Below are positions 40,467-50,676 of a stretch of 64,000 nt of DNA, one piece after another. The stretch covers positions 930,001 to 994,000 of the forward strand of contig JAACMV010000030.1 in NCBI GenBank assembly GCA_010909725.1, written 5' to 3'. The notes under the pieces were generated by a model. It made no database searches and was not told the DNA's origin. It saw only the letters and a program-made list of their open reading frames with translations. Position 1 is the stretch's first letter. Every line of letters begins with the position of its first letter. This DNA is from Picochlorum sp. 'celeri'. Taxonomy: Eukaryota; Chlorophyta; Trebouxiophyceae. A program made the translations under genes and the position numbers.

Positions 40467-42497
40467 TTATTCCTCTAAATCCACTTTATAAATTGCTGCA
40501 AGTACTTTTCTTGCAATATCGTATACGATGATGGCGTCCTTCTTCTTGTCAAATGATCCTGCTGTGAACTGTGCAAATGGCCACCAATCTGGCTTGTTTT
40601 CCTTATCTCTGTACACTTTGGTTGGAGGGACCTCTTTCAAGCCTTTTGCCTTTCTTTCGTGGTTGACAGCGTCGGTAACCATGATGCGACAGAGCTTGAC
40701 GAGAGGATCCGCTTTGAACACTGTATGCGGTTTCTGCCATTGGAATGTTTGTTGCGTGGCATTCTCAGCTTCTTTTTGGGCAGATTCTTCGCGTTGCTTC
40801 TGGGCATTCTTCTTCAAGTCATCAATGTTGACCATTTTTGATGCAGCGTCTTCTTTGCTTGCTGATTGCAATAGTTGTGTGAGAACACCGCCGTCTGCCC
40901 CATCAAATTTGCCACTTGGCTGTGTTGCGGGGACCTCCTCATCAGAGCTTGACTCGTCTGATGAAGACGATGATGAGCTGGATTCATCCGAAGAGGAGCT
41001 AGAGTCTTCTGACGAGGAACTGGATTCCTCCTCCGAAGACGAGCTTGGCTTTGGTGCTGGAGGTGCAGCTTTTTGTGGAGGTGGTTCCTGTTTTGGAGAG
41101 GTTACCGCAGGAGGCTCCTCCTTGTCAATCACAATATCCTTGCTTTTCTCTTCCGAGGAACTTGAAGATTCGGAAGAAGAGCTGGATGTATCTGAAGAGG
41201 AGGAGGAGCTTGGGGCGGCAGCCACCTTGGTGACCTTCTTTTCTTGCTCAACCACAGGAGCTGGCGGTGCTTTTGCTGGTTCTTCAACGGTCTGCTTTTT
41301 CTTCTTTGGCGACTCTACAGTGCTCTTCTTCTTCTTTTTTGGTGATTCAACTGCAACTTTCTGTTTGGCAGCAATGGACTGCTCTGCTTTTGTCTCTTTC
41401 GCAGCCACAGCCTGCACAACATCCTTTGCAGGTTTTTGTTGAACACTCTTCTTTTCCTTCTTCTCTACAGCAGCTTCCTTTGCATTTTTCTGTGTCTCCT
41501 TCTTCTGCTTCTTCACTGGCTCTACAGTCTTCTCCTTTGTGGCAACAGGCTTGGGCGCTTTTGCCCCTTTTCCCTTTTGTGGACCAATGTCCTCGTCCTC
41601 TGAGGAAGAAGAAGATGAGGACGACGAGGAAGATTCTGACGACTCTTCCTCCTCCACAGCCATCTTGACCACCTCATCCTTCTGCACCAACTCCGTGGTA
41701 TTATTCTTCACTGAATCCCTCTTTCTCTTCCTCCTCTCCTTCTTCTTCTGATTCTTCAATGTATTTCCAGCAGCCACCGCACCCTTTGCAGGCCCAGCCT
41801 CAACTTCAGCATTTTGCTTCTTCTTCTTTATCTGAACCTCAGCCGGAGCAATATTCTTCTTCTTTATCTGAACTTCAGCCGGAGCAATATTCTTCTTCTT
41901 TATCTGAACCTCAGCCGGAGTCTTCTTCAAAGTCTGCCCCTTGTCCTCCACCACCCTCTCCTTCTTCTGCACACTCTGCTTCCTTCCCTTCCTCACCGGA
42001 GTCACATACGGATTCTGCTTCTGCCGAACCACAGGAACAGCATACTCAGCAAACAACTTCAATATATCCGACTGGGCAATATCCCCAACCGTATACTCAT
42101 CCGGAACCGTGAAACAATTCCCCCTCTCTCGACTCGGACTCACAGCATCAAATAAACAATTGATCCGCTCCAGCGTATTCCTATTCTCCACTCCACCATT
42201 CTCAGGCACATCATAATTCACTCGAATCAGCTCATCCACCCGCTCTGCATACACAAACAGGGAAGAATTCGTGACATTGTCCAGTTCATGCAAACAAAAA
42301 ATCCCGCTCTCTGGTATGACTTCAATAACCGCCACGAGTGCATCTTCTGCTTTGATTTATATTTTATAGGCAGTATTGCTACACAACGTACTCTTTAAAT
42401 CCCCTATCGTCGTGCCAAGATTTTCAATGAGAAGAATGGACGCATCCACGTTTGTATCTACAAACACTCGGACGGTCTTTGTACGGGAAGCAGACAT
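40467..42497 (-). CDS. Acidic Ser/Lys-rich protein with N-terminal ubiquitin-like-looking domain
   Basis: Exons 42497-42392 and 42346-40467 (45-bp intron, the shortest here, GTACGT...AAGCAG) give 661 residues. The N-terminal about 100 residues (start MSASRTKTVRVFVDTNVDAS) look globular and may be ubiquitin- or coilin-like. The middle is made of alternating Lys-rich and Ser/Glu-rich blocks, reminiscent of Nopp140/SRP40, including three 36-bp tandem repeats encoding APAEVQIKKKNI. A conserved-looking C-terminal domain (about PDWWPFAQFTAGSFDKKKDA) follows. Probably nucleolar or nuclear; this is inference from composition. Confidence 0.65.
41815..41919. repeat. 36-bp tandem repeat, three copies
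   Basis: Period 36 bp (AGCCGGAG at 41841, 41877 and 41913), encoding a 12-residue unit APAEVQIKKKNI in the acidic Ser/Lys-rich protein. Copies are nearly identical, which suggests recent expansion. Confidence 0.8.
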
Positions 42498-42914
42498 CCT
42501 ATGCCCACTATTATTTATTTAATACAAATATTGGGGTGGGTACTGCCACAGAGGCTTTGTATCCACAGATACGACATCACCGACATGAGAATTCTTCAGA
42601 ACCGGTCAAAGAATGGCTTTGACCGATGCATGTGTTCTCAAGAAAACCCTTCACGAGCGAATAGGGTATGAGCGATCATGCTCCTGGTCAGGGTCACGCA
42701 TCACGATCTGACACATATAAAAACATTTATACGAATAATATCAGGTAGGTTGGTAGCATGGATGAAGGAATGGAGTTGGTTGCGAGGGTTGTGCGCATGA
42801 AGGTGGATGGATTGCCCTTTCTTCCTAGTGTGTATTGATTGCGTGATTCCCATGCCTCTTTTCTCTTCATTTCATCGTAATACTATGTTTTAATGGTGTA
42901 GCAGTATCATTATC
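42498..42914. promoter_or_regulatory. Divergent region with inverted repeat upstream of argininosuccinate synthase
   Basis: No gene seen. It contains an inverted repeat CGGTCAAAG-N5-CTTTGACCG at 42603-42625, followed by AAAACCCTT near 42645, a word also present in the inverted repeat at 13462-13486. Confidence 0.45.
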
Positions 42915-44285
42915 ATGGTGGCAATCACGGGGATGAAGAATATGACGACGCAGTGTCACAGACAGCAGCAGGGTTCTCTGTTGCTGTCACAGAAGAGGCA
43001 TGCGGTGTCCCCACGGCAGAGACGCTCTGGTCGTGGTGCTGCTGTGAAGGTCCATGCGTCAGGGGGATTGGATAAGACGAACGTGAACAAGGTTGTGTTG
43101 GCGTACTCTGGAGGACTGGATACGTCTGTGATTCTGAAATGGTTGCAGGATGAGTATGACTGTGAGGTGGTGACATTTACCGCTGATCTTGGTCAGGGTG
43201 AAGAGCTTGAGCCAGCGCGTAAAAAGGCAGAGGCTGCTGGAGTGAAGGAGATTTATATTGATGATTTGAGAGAGGAGTTTGTGAGGGATTATGTGTGGCC
43301 CATGTTCAGAGCAAACGCCACCTATGAGGGTATTTATTTGCTGGGGACGTCCATCGCGAGACCTCTGATTGCCAAGAGGCAGATTGAGATTGCCAAGGAG
43401 GTTGGTGCTGATGCTGTGTCTCATGGAGCGACTGGTAAGGGAAATGATCAGGTTCGATTTGAGCTCGGGTATTATGCTTTAAAGCCAGATATCAAGGTGA
43501 TTGCTCCATGGAGGGAATGGGATTTGAACTCTCGTACAAGATTGATTGCGTATGCTGAGAGCAAAGGATTGGAGGTTCCTCAGAGTAAGAGAGGGGAGCC
43601 ACCATTCTCCACTGATGCCAATCTCCTTCATATTTCCTATGAAGGAAATGCATTGGAGGATCCATGGGTGGAGCCTCAGGAGAGCATGTTCACGAGAAGT
43701 GTGTCACCAGAAAATGCTCCTAATGAACCAGAGTATGTTGAAATAGAATTTATGCACGGTGATCCAGTGGCTATCAATGGGGTGGAGATGTCCCCAGCAA
43801 CCATGCTGACCACACTGAACGAACTTGGAGGCAAGCATGGTATTGGACGCATTGATATTGTCGAGTCCAGGTTTGTTGGTATGAAGAGCAGAGGTGTGTA
43901 TGAGACACCAGGAGGAACAATTCTGATCGCTGCCCATCGTGCCATTGAATCCATCTGCTTGGATAGAGGAGAGATGCATTTGAAGGATGAGTTGATGCCA
44001 CGATACGCTGAGATTTTGTACAATGGATTCTGGTTCAGTCCGGAGCGTGAGGCACTGCAGGCAGCCATTGATTCAACCCAGAAGTATTGCAATGGAACTG
44101 TTCGTTTGAAGCTGTACAAGGGTAATATCATCACAGTGGGTCGCAAGGCACCAACATCATTGTACGATGACAAGATTTCATCGTTTGAAGATGATGGAGG
44201 AGCGTACGACCAAAAGGATGCTGCTGGATTCATCAAACTTCAGGCATTGCGTTTGAGAACTCTGGCATCCAAGCGTGGATATTAG
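42915..44285 (+). CDS. ASS: Argininosuccinate synthase, plastid
   Basis: Joins citrulline and aspartate in arginine synthesis. 456 residues, no intron. The first about 50 residues (Gln/Arg/Ser-rich) are a likely transit peptide. The mature start is [19 protein letters not shown] with the ATP-binding loop; [35 protein letters not shown] and [20 protein letters not shown] are family motifs. It ties to the cluster only as another nitrogen-metabolism gene. Confidence 0.96.
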   Translation: MVAITGMKNMTTQCHRQQQGSLLLSQKRHAVSPRQRRSGRGAAVKVHASGGLDKTNVNKVVLAYSGGLDTSVILKWLQDEYDCEVVTFTADLGQGEELEPARKKAEAAGVKEIYIDDLREEFVRDYVWPMFRANATYEGIYLLGTSIARPLIAKRQIEIAKEVGADAVSHGATGKGNDQVRFELGYYALKPDIKVIAPWREWDLNSRTRLIAYAESKGLEVPQSKRGEPPFSTDANLLHISYEGNALEDPWVEPQESMFTRSVSPENAPNEPEYVEIEFMHGDPVAINGVEMSPATMLTTLNELGGKHGIGRIDIVESRFVGMKSRGVYETPGGTILIAAHRAIESICLDRGEMHLKDELMPRYAEILYNGFWFSPEREALQAAIDSTQKYCNGTVRLKLYKGNIITVGRKAPTSLYDDKISSFEDDGGAYDQKDAAGFIKLQALRLRTLASKRGY

Positions 44286-44353
44286 AGTTGTGTGTGGTAG
44301 AACAACAAATATATGCCAACCATCAACAATGTAATACAACTACTTTACATGCC

Positions 44354-45028
44354 CTAACCCTGTATCCATCGAGAAAAGATCAATGCACCTACTCCTGAGA
44401 GACAGATTGCCGCCACAATGAATGTCAGGATGAAGAAGGAGACAATCTTGTTTGGCAACCCCAATTTATTTTTCAATTTTTCCATCACCATATCCACCCA
44501 AGGAGCCAACGCTGCCGCTCCAGCCAGTCTAAATGGCCTCGTAACGTTATTTCCTGCCCACATGAGAATGCAGATTTTCACAATATCAGCCACGTTGGCA
44601 GTAGGGTTCAACCCAGTTCTTGCCTCGTATCCCAAAAAGGCAATGGCAAAGGCAATGCTGTAGCTCACCCCATCAAATAAACCGTACGCCAAAACAGCAG
44701 CTGGTCCGTATGAAATGAGTTTCTTTCGTAATGCAGCGCTCTTCTCGGCATTGCGTCGAAACCAGGCCTGCACTCTGGTCATGGTGGAAGGAGATGAGCT
44801 GTCTTGTACCTCATTTGCTTCTTCCTGTTCTCCTCCTTGGCTCTGTGGCATGCTCTCTCCATCCGCCGAAGCGAACGATGCTTTGAACGTGGATACTTTC
44901 ATGGCATGTCCCCGTCTATTGGTATCAACTCGTTTCCACAACGGTGGACTCGCTGCTCTGGTATTTAAACTGGCAAACCTGTTGCTGGGTGTTCCCAGCA
45001 TCCCCTGGACCTGCATATGACTCATCAT
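44354..45028 (-). CDS. Plastid membrane protein, DUF1279-like
   Basis: 224 residues. The N-terminal about 65 are a transit-like region, then an acidic linker. The domain LRKKLISYGPAAVLAYGLFD to WAGNNVTRPFRLAGAAALAP resembles plant plastid proteins of the DUF1279 type. Two to three hydrophobic segments, with a C-terminal membrane segment (about VSFFILTFIVAAICLSGVGAL). Function unknown. Confidence 0.65.
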   Translation of the reverse strand: MMSHMQVQGMLGTPSNRFASLNTRAASPPLWKRVDTNRRGHAMKVSTFKASFASADGESMPQSQGGEQEEANEVQDSSSPSTMTRVQAWFRRNAEKSAALRKKLISYGPAAVLAYGLFDGVSYSIAFAIAFLGYEARTGLNPTANVADIVKICILMWAGNNVTRPFRLAGAAALAPWVDMVMEKLKNKLGLPNKIVSFFILTFIVAAICLSGVGALIFSRWIQG

Positions 45029-45152
45029 CGTTCATATAAAGGAAATTTTCAAATTTCTAGTCTTGTTGATTGAATAGAATCGTTATTTCCAAGGAGGATC
45101 CTATCAACAACCGATCGAATGTCCCAAATTAGACACATTAAAATAATCCGAC

Positions 45153-48089
45153 ATGTTTCGACAATGTAAAGGATCGCCTCAATACAATGTTTCATACAGT
45201 GCAAATACTATGAAGAGAGAAGAATCAGATTCCATATTTGATGTTCCATTAGTGGATGAGAATGCATATCGACACGTGCAATTGTCAAACGACATGCAGT
45301 GCCTGTTGGTTTCTGATCCACTGGCTGACAAGGCTGCAGCTGCATGCGATGTTCGTGTTGGGTCATTAAGTGATCCTGAAAATGTGCCAGGATTGGCGCA
45401 TTTCCTTGAGCATATGCTATTCTACTCGAGTGCCAAGTACCCAGTGGAGGATGAATACAGCAAGTTTATTTCATCAAAGGGGGGTTCAACGAATGCGTAT
45501 ACGTCGAATGAATCGACCAATTTTCACTTTGATGTGAATTGTGAGTGGTTAGAAGATGCTTTGGATAGATTTGCGCAGTTTTTTATTCATCCGCTCATCT
45601 CAGCTGATGGGGTGCTGCGAGAGGCAAAAGCTGTGGACAGTGAGCATGAAAAGAACTTGAATTCGGATCCTTGGAAACAGTTGCAGCTGTGGAAGTTGCA
45701 TTCCACTGGATTGATGAATAGATTTTCTACTGGAAATTATTCTACTCTGGTAGAGACGCAAGAGGAGCCCCGTGAGAATGTATTGGGGCTTTATCATGAG
45801 AAGTATTCTGCAAATCTGATGAAGGTGGTGATCGTGAGCAATCACTCTCTGGACGAGTTGGAGAGGATGTGCAAAGTATTTGAAAGCGTTGAGAATAAGA
45901 ATCTGAAGCAATTGCAGCCTCCGAAGGATGTTTTGCTGCCAGAGCATAGGGGTATTCTTATTCAGCATGTTCCAGAAAAAGAAGGTCATACAGTAGAGGT
46001 GCAATGGATGACGTTATCAGAAGAAGAACATTACAGAAAAGGACCTCTGAGTATCTTATCTCATTTGCTGGGTCATGAGGAGAAAGGGACATTATTTGCA
46101 GTACTGAAAGAACATGGTTTAGCGAATTCGTTGACAGCTGGAGAAGCAGGCACCAGTATGAGCTCTGTGTCATTCTTCAGTTGTAAAATTGAGTTGACCG
46201 ACGCGGGTAAAGAACAGATCCAGTTGGTGTTGGGTTTACTTTTTGCTCAGATTGATTTGATTCGGCATGTATTCACGCATGAGAGCGAGAACGCGGAGAG
46301 ACTGTGGAAGGAGAATCTGCAGTTGGCACTACTTCGGTTTAATTATCGGGAAAAGCTGTCCCCATATTCATATGCAACATCTCTTGCTCACGCGATGCAG
46401 ATTTATGAGCTAAAGGATTTGCTTAAATCAATATATCACGTTCCTCTAGAGTATGCTCCTGAATTAGTGCTGGCTGTCTTGGATGATTTGACTCCAGAAC
46501 ATGCGCGAATCATGGTGGCAAGCAAGAGCGTTGAAAAGGAATGCAATCTCAAAGAGGAATGGTATGGAACTCACTACTCTGTCCAGAAAATACCCGAGGC
46601 GTGGATTTCGGAATGGAAGGCATCATCTGGATCGTTGATTACATCTTACAAGATGTTCATTCCTGAAGCAAATTCACTTATCCCGACTGATTTTACTCTT
46701 CTGGATGAATGCATGGAGGTTCCAAAAGTGATCTCGAAGAATAGTTCTCATACCATGTACTTCCGGCCTGATCCTACGTTCAAGACCCCAAAAGCAATAC
46801 TGTATCTCGGTTTGTATTTGCCAGAGTCATATGTGTCCCCATTATCGGCAACCATGACAAACCTTGCTGTGATGATTATTGAAGATGCTTTATCAGAAAT
46901 ATCATATTCTGCCGAGCTTGCAGGTCTCCGATACTCTTTATCGGCTACAACCAAAGGTATTGTTCTGAATTTTTCTGGATATCATGACAAAATGAGCATT
47001 CTAGTCAAAACAGTGCTGAATGCATTGATGGGTCTGAACAGCATTTCAGTTGACAGATTTTCGTTTGTCAAGCAAAAGCTGAAGAAGGAGTTCTCGAATT
47101 TGAAATTCGAACAGCCATACCGGCTTACTCTGTACGAAATGGATGTTGCATTAGAACATCGGAAATGGCATATGAAAGATTATGAGGCAGTGGTGGACAA
47201 GATTGATGTCAGGATGGTTGAAACCTTCATCCCGAGGCTATTTTCAACATGCCATATTGTTGGTCTTTGTGAGGGAAATTTACCCGAATCTCATTGCAAG
47301 ACCCTGATCACGGAGGCTGAAATGATGATTCATGACAGATACGGCACAGAAGCACCAGTGGCCTCCCAACTGGTTCACCCAAGAGTCGTTTGCATCAATT
47401 CAGGTAGCCAAGACGTGCATCGAATTGTAGCTCGTGAAACAGGCAATCCCAACTCGGCGATCATTGCTTGCTTCCAAGGCGGACAGCCCAAATCCAGCGT
47501 AATGTTACAGCTACTTGCTCACATTGGAAAAAGGGATGCTTTTTACCACCTGAGAACAGTGGAACAACTCGGGTATATTGTATTCTTTACAACATACGTG
47601 ATTCAGACAGTGACTCATTTGCTGATTTTGATCCAATCATCCGAGTATGATGCAGCATACATTGACAGCAAAGCGTTGGCATTCCTCTCCATCCTGAAGG
47701 AGAGCCTCTCCAACATGTCTGCCGAGGACTTTGATGGAGCAGTTGCTGAACTCATCGCATCAAAGAAGGAAAAACCAAAGAGATTAGCGCAAAAAGCTGC
47801 ACAGCATTGGTATGAAATTGACAAGGAGACATTTGTATTTGACCGCAAGGAGCAAGAAATTGATGCCCTCTCAAAGCTCACCATGGAAGAGTTTCAGCAC
47901 TTTACTGAGCAATGCATCCTTGACCCAAACACCAGACGACTCCTCAGAGTACAAATTCAAAGCAATAATAGCAAAAATCCAACAAACGAAGACGCAGAAG
48001 ATGAGACACGCATTGAGGACATATTTGAGTGGAAGAACAAACAGTCATTACTGCCAAGCAGCATTGATGACATGAAGAAACGTAGCTAA
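45153..48089 (+). CDS. Insulysin-type M16A metallopeptidase
   Basis: Insulin-degrading-enzyme-like zinc protease, 978 residues, no intron. The inverted zinc motif HFLEH is at residues 83-87 within VPGLAHFLEHMLFYSSAKYP, followed by GGSTNAYTSNESTNFHFDV. The distal Glu lies in EAKAVDSEHEKNL. The middle and C-terminal inactive M16 domains are present, with LRTVEQLGYIVFF and the ending NTRRLLRVQIQ. A second ATG at 45210 (MKREESD) could be the start of a cytosolic form. Peptide substrates are unknown; the family also degrades organelle presequences. Confidence 0.93.
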   Translation: MFRQCKGSPQYNVSYSANTMKREESDSIFDVPLVDENAYRHVQLSNDMQCLLVSDPLADKAAAACDVRVGSLSDPENVPGLAHFLEHMLFYSSAKYPVEDEYSKFISSKGGSTNAYTSNESTNFHFDVNCEWLEDALDRFAQFFIHPLISADGVLREAKAVDSEHEKNLNSDPWKQLQLWKLHSTGLMNRFSTGNYSTLVETQEEPRENVLGLYHEKYSANLMKVVIVSNHSLDELERMCKVFESVENKNLKQLQPPKDVLLPEHRGILIQHVPEKEGHTVEVQWMTLSEEEHYRKGPLSILSHLLGHEEKGTLFAVLKEHGLANSLTAGEAGTSMSSVSFFSCKIELTDAGKEQIQLVLGLLFAQIDLIRHVFTHESENAERLWKENLQLALLRFNYREKLSPYSYATSLAHAMQIYELKDLLKSIYHVPLEYAPELVLAVLDDLTPEHARIMVASKSVEKECNLKEEWYGTHYSVQKIPEAWISEWKASSGSLITSYKMFIPEANSLIPTDFTLLDECMEVPKVISKNSSHTMYFRPDPTFKTPKAILYLGLYLPESYVSPLSATMTNLAVMIIEDALSEISYSAELAGLRYSLSATTKGIVLNFSGYHDKMSILVKTVLNALMGLNSISVDRFSFVKQKLKKEFSNLKFEQPYRLTLYEMDVALEHRKWHMKDYEAVVDKIDVRMVETFIPRLFSTCHIVGLCEGNLPESHCKTLITEAEMMIHDRYGTEAPVASQLVHPRVVCINSGSQDVHRIVARETGNPNSAIIACFQGGQPKSSVMLQLLAHIGKRDAFYHLRTVEQLGYIVFFTTYVIQTVTHLLILIQSSEYDAAYIDSKALAFLSILKESLSNMSAEDFDGAVAELIASKKEKPKRLAQKAAQHWYEIDKETFVFDRKEQEIDALSKLTMEEFQHFTEQCILDPNTRRLLRVQIQSNNSKNPTNEDAEDETRIEDIFEWKNKQSLLPSSIDDMKKRS

Positions 48090-48102
48090 TTCTTACAATA
48101 TT

Positions 48103-49503
48103 TCAAAGCCTAATTTGATAATCACCTGTACTCTTGCATGACTTTCTCACCCATTTATCCACCTTGTAACCATTCTTTTCCCATACCTGCATGTACTCGA
48201 TCTGAATCCCAGACACATTATGCATTGGTATTTGGAAATTCAAAGACAATGGCGGGCGACTCCACGCAGCTTTTTCCTTCGCGGTAGAAATCAACTCAAT
48301 ATTCGCTGCAAGTGTATGCTCTGTCATCCCAGAAAACTTTTTAATCTTCCACACCAACGCGCCTCTCTTTGGATCATATTTTGCCTTTCCAGCACTCAGT
48401 TGAAACTGCGCTCGTGCTGTCTGGGGCGGCACAGGAATCAAAATAACATTATTCATCGATTGAAGCTTTGCATCAAATGATGACCGAACTTTCACAGTCA
48501 CATCCATCCGCGTTCGCCCCTGCTCTGTCAACAATGCTGTTGCCTTGAACGGCAACTCAATCCCCTCTGTCACTCTATATTTCGCCAATTCAAACTCCCC
48601 ATCGGGAGGAATAAACGACACAACCTTTTCAGCATTATACCGTCCTAAATTAACACACGGATGAAATGTAACATCATCAATCCTATCGTTCAATCCAATC
48701 TTAATCTCTGGCATTCCAGTCAAAAAGGACTTCATCACCAACCTTCCCTGCACATCCGCACGAAGCGTTGCCCCTTGCGGACTCAACAAACCACTAATAT
48801 TCTCCACAATATCCAAATACACTTCATTCTTCTTAAACTTCAATCCATCCTTTCTCCAACCAACCGCCCCAGTCACCTGAAGCGTTGATGACTGTGCCTC
48901 TGCCGCCCGTCTCCTCTTTGTCTTCTCCGTCGCCCAACCCTTTTGATAAATAAAACTCTTCGCGATAGCCGGATCCGTCAATTGCGGGTACCCATGATCA
49001 AGCACATCATCCAGCAATTCATAAATCAACACAAAATTCCCCTTGACAACATCCTCACTAAACTGCCCCTTACAATACGAACGGATCAAATCCACCAACC
49101 CAGCCAAAAACTGAAGAATCATCATACAATTCGAATTACTCTTCGTAATCGCAAGAAGATACACATCAGCAGCCCTATAATACAGCACAGCATTACTCCC
49201 AATCACCCTCACAGGAGCAGCCTGCACATCCATCCTGCCACTCCGAGTCGACGCCCGCACAGCATTCAACACAACCGCCCTAAAAGATGCAGCTATATTC
49301 GGATCAATTCCATCCCGATACAAGCGCTGTATCAGCACATCCCCTCTCCCATTTAAAAAGTACACTGCCCCAATGTGACTATGACCACCCCCGTATGACA
49401 ATAATGAGAATGATTCCTTGCCACTACTACTCTGTCCTTGTGTGATATTCTGCTCCTGAGAGGCCATGGCATGGCCGTTTTCTACAGGTTTGTCGGACTT
49501 CAT
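48103..49503 (-). CDS. AP2M: AP-2 complex mu subunit
   Basis: Medium subunit of the clathrin adaptor that selects cargo at the plasma membrane. 466 residues, no intron. Longin-like N-terminus IGAVYFLNGRGDVLIQRLYRDGI, then FVLIYELLDDVLDHGYPQLT. The mu homology domain starts TGAVGWRKDGLKFKKNEVYLD, with GMPEIKIGLNDRIDDVTFHPC and VSFIPPDGEFELAKYRVTEG. The AP-2 mu loop between NDRI and DDVTFH is shorter than in plants. A 26-residue extra N-terminus precedes the longin part. Convergent with the insulysin gene, 13 bp between stops. Confidence 0.9.
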   Translation of the reverse strand: MKSDKPVENGHAMASQEQNITQGQSSSGKESFSLLSYGGGHSHIGAVYFLNGRGDVLIQRLYRDGIDPNIAASFRAVVLNAVRASTRSGRMDVQAAPVRVIGSNAVLYYRAADVYLLAITKSNSNCMMILQFLAGLVDLIRSYCKGQFSEDVVKGNFVLIYELLDDVLDHGYPQLTDPAIAKSFIYQKGWATEKTKRRRAAEAQSSTLQVTGAVGWRKDGLKFKKNEVYLDIVENISGLLSPQGATLRADVQGRLVMKSFLTGMPEIKIGLNDRIDDVTFHPCVNLGRYNAEKVVSFIPPDGEFELAKYRVTEGIELPFKATALLTEQGRTRMDVTVKVRSSFDAKLQSMNNVILIPVPPQTARAQFQLSAGKAKYDPKRGALVWKIKKFSGMTEHTLAANIELISTAKEKAAWSRPPLSLNFQIPMHNVSGIQIEYMQVWEKNGYKVDKWVRKSCKSTGDYQIRL

Positions 49504-49819
49504 GAAGATTTGCCTTCAAAAACCAATCCAAACCAAACAGGAATCCTCCCGTCTCCTGATCGACGGTGCAAATATGGAACTAATTATTTTTTTTCTATTC
49601 CTAGTACACGAGGGTGCGTGTTTCTGACCATCGACAACACTCTGATCTCTATTTTGACATCAAAAATCAAGTATACGGTCAAAGCACGTATCTGATGGGA
49701 ACGCATTCTGCATCGCACATCCCTGTGTCATCTCAGATGCCAGGTCCATGCGCACTGCAAATCTATTGCATTACATACTTACTTTACTCCCCTCTTCTTG
49801 ATAGAAAACTATCATCATC
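49504..49819. other. Intergenic region AP2M-gamma CA
   Basis: 316 bp between divergent genes; no motif or gene recognised. Confidence 0.35.
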
Positions 49820-50614
49820 ATGAATGGGGTGGTGAAATCTGTGGGATCTCTGTGTCGGTCTCTCGGTCGATTGGTAGAGGATGTTGGCTATGGACTACAG
49901 GGGCGATTGGCGTACAAAGAAACGTTACATAAGAGTCAGACGTTATCTAAATATAAGGATTCTTTGTATCCTACTGTAAAGGATGAGGTTTTTGTGGCAC
50001 CGAATGCCAGTGTGATTGGGGATGTGACAATTGGAAAGGGTTCCTCAGTGTGGTATGGGTGTGTGATTCGAGGGGATGTGAATAGTGTGACGATTGGGGA
50101 GATGAGTAACATTCAGGATAATGTGATGGTTCATGTTGCCAAGCATAATGCTGCTGGTATTCCTCGGAAGACTGTGATTGGGAGTGGGGTGACTGTGGGG
50201 CATGGGGCTACTATTCATGCGGCGACGGTGGAGGATGGGAGTGTGGTTGGTATGGGGGCTGTGATTATGGATGGTGCTGTGGTGGAGAAGGGGGCGATTG
50301 TGGCTGCTGGGTCGTTAGTTGTGCCTGGGACTGTGGTGAAGAGTCGGGAGGTGTGGGCTGGGAGTCCAGCAGCGTGTGTTCGAAAGGTGAGTGATGATGA
50401 GGCTGCTGCGATCGAGCAGGCTGCGGTAGATTATTCTAATCTTGGAGCTGTTCATGCTGCTGAGAATTGTAAGACGTTTGGGGAGATTGAGTTGGATCGT
50501 GCGAGACGGTGGGATCGACAGACACGGGATCCAGACTATGATTTGCAGCAGGGGGTTGAGAGGGAAATTGAGACGCGTGAGCTTGTGCCAACTGGGTATG
50601 TGCAAACGCAGTAG
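49820..50614 (+). CDS. Gamma-carbonic anhydrase (mitochondrial complex I subunit)
   Basis: 264 residues. Left-handed beta-helix hexapeptide repeats from VFVAPNASVIGDVTIGKGSS to GTVVKSREVWAGSPAACVRK. Candidate zinc His residues lie in NVMVHVAKH and VTVGHGATIHA. The N-terminal start (GSLCRSLGRLVEDVGYGLQG) matches plant gamma-CA subunits of respiratory complex I. The C-terminal region has VDYSNLGAVHAAENCKTFGE. Overlap with CWC22 is avoided by 62 bp. Confidence 0.92.
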   Translation: MNGVVKSVGSLCRSLGRLVEDVGYGLQGRLAYKETLHKSQTLSKYKDSLYPTVKDEVFVAPNASVIGDVTIGKGSSVWYGCVIRGDVNSVTIGEMSNIQDNVMVHVAKHNAAGIPRKTVIGSGVTVGHGATIHAATVEDGSVVGMGAVIMDGAVVEKGAIVAAGSLVVPGTVVKSREVWAGSPAACVRKVSDDEAAAIEQAAVDYSNLGAVHAAENCKTFGEIELDRARRWDRQTRDPDYDLQQGVEREIETRELVPTGYVQTQ

Positions 50615-50676
50615 TAGTAGAAATTGTAATAGTAGTTCTTTGTTTTGAAACATACGTTGTGTAATAATAATACTCG

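Noticed and set aside
40528..41442. 304-residue plus-strand frame rich in Ser/Leu/Phe
   Set aside because: Antisense to the Ser/Glu/Lys-rich region of the minus-strand gene; composition is the complement of that low-complexity sequence.
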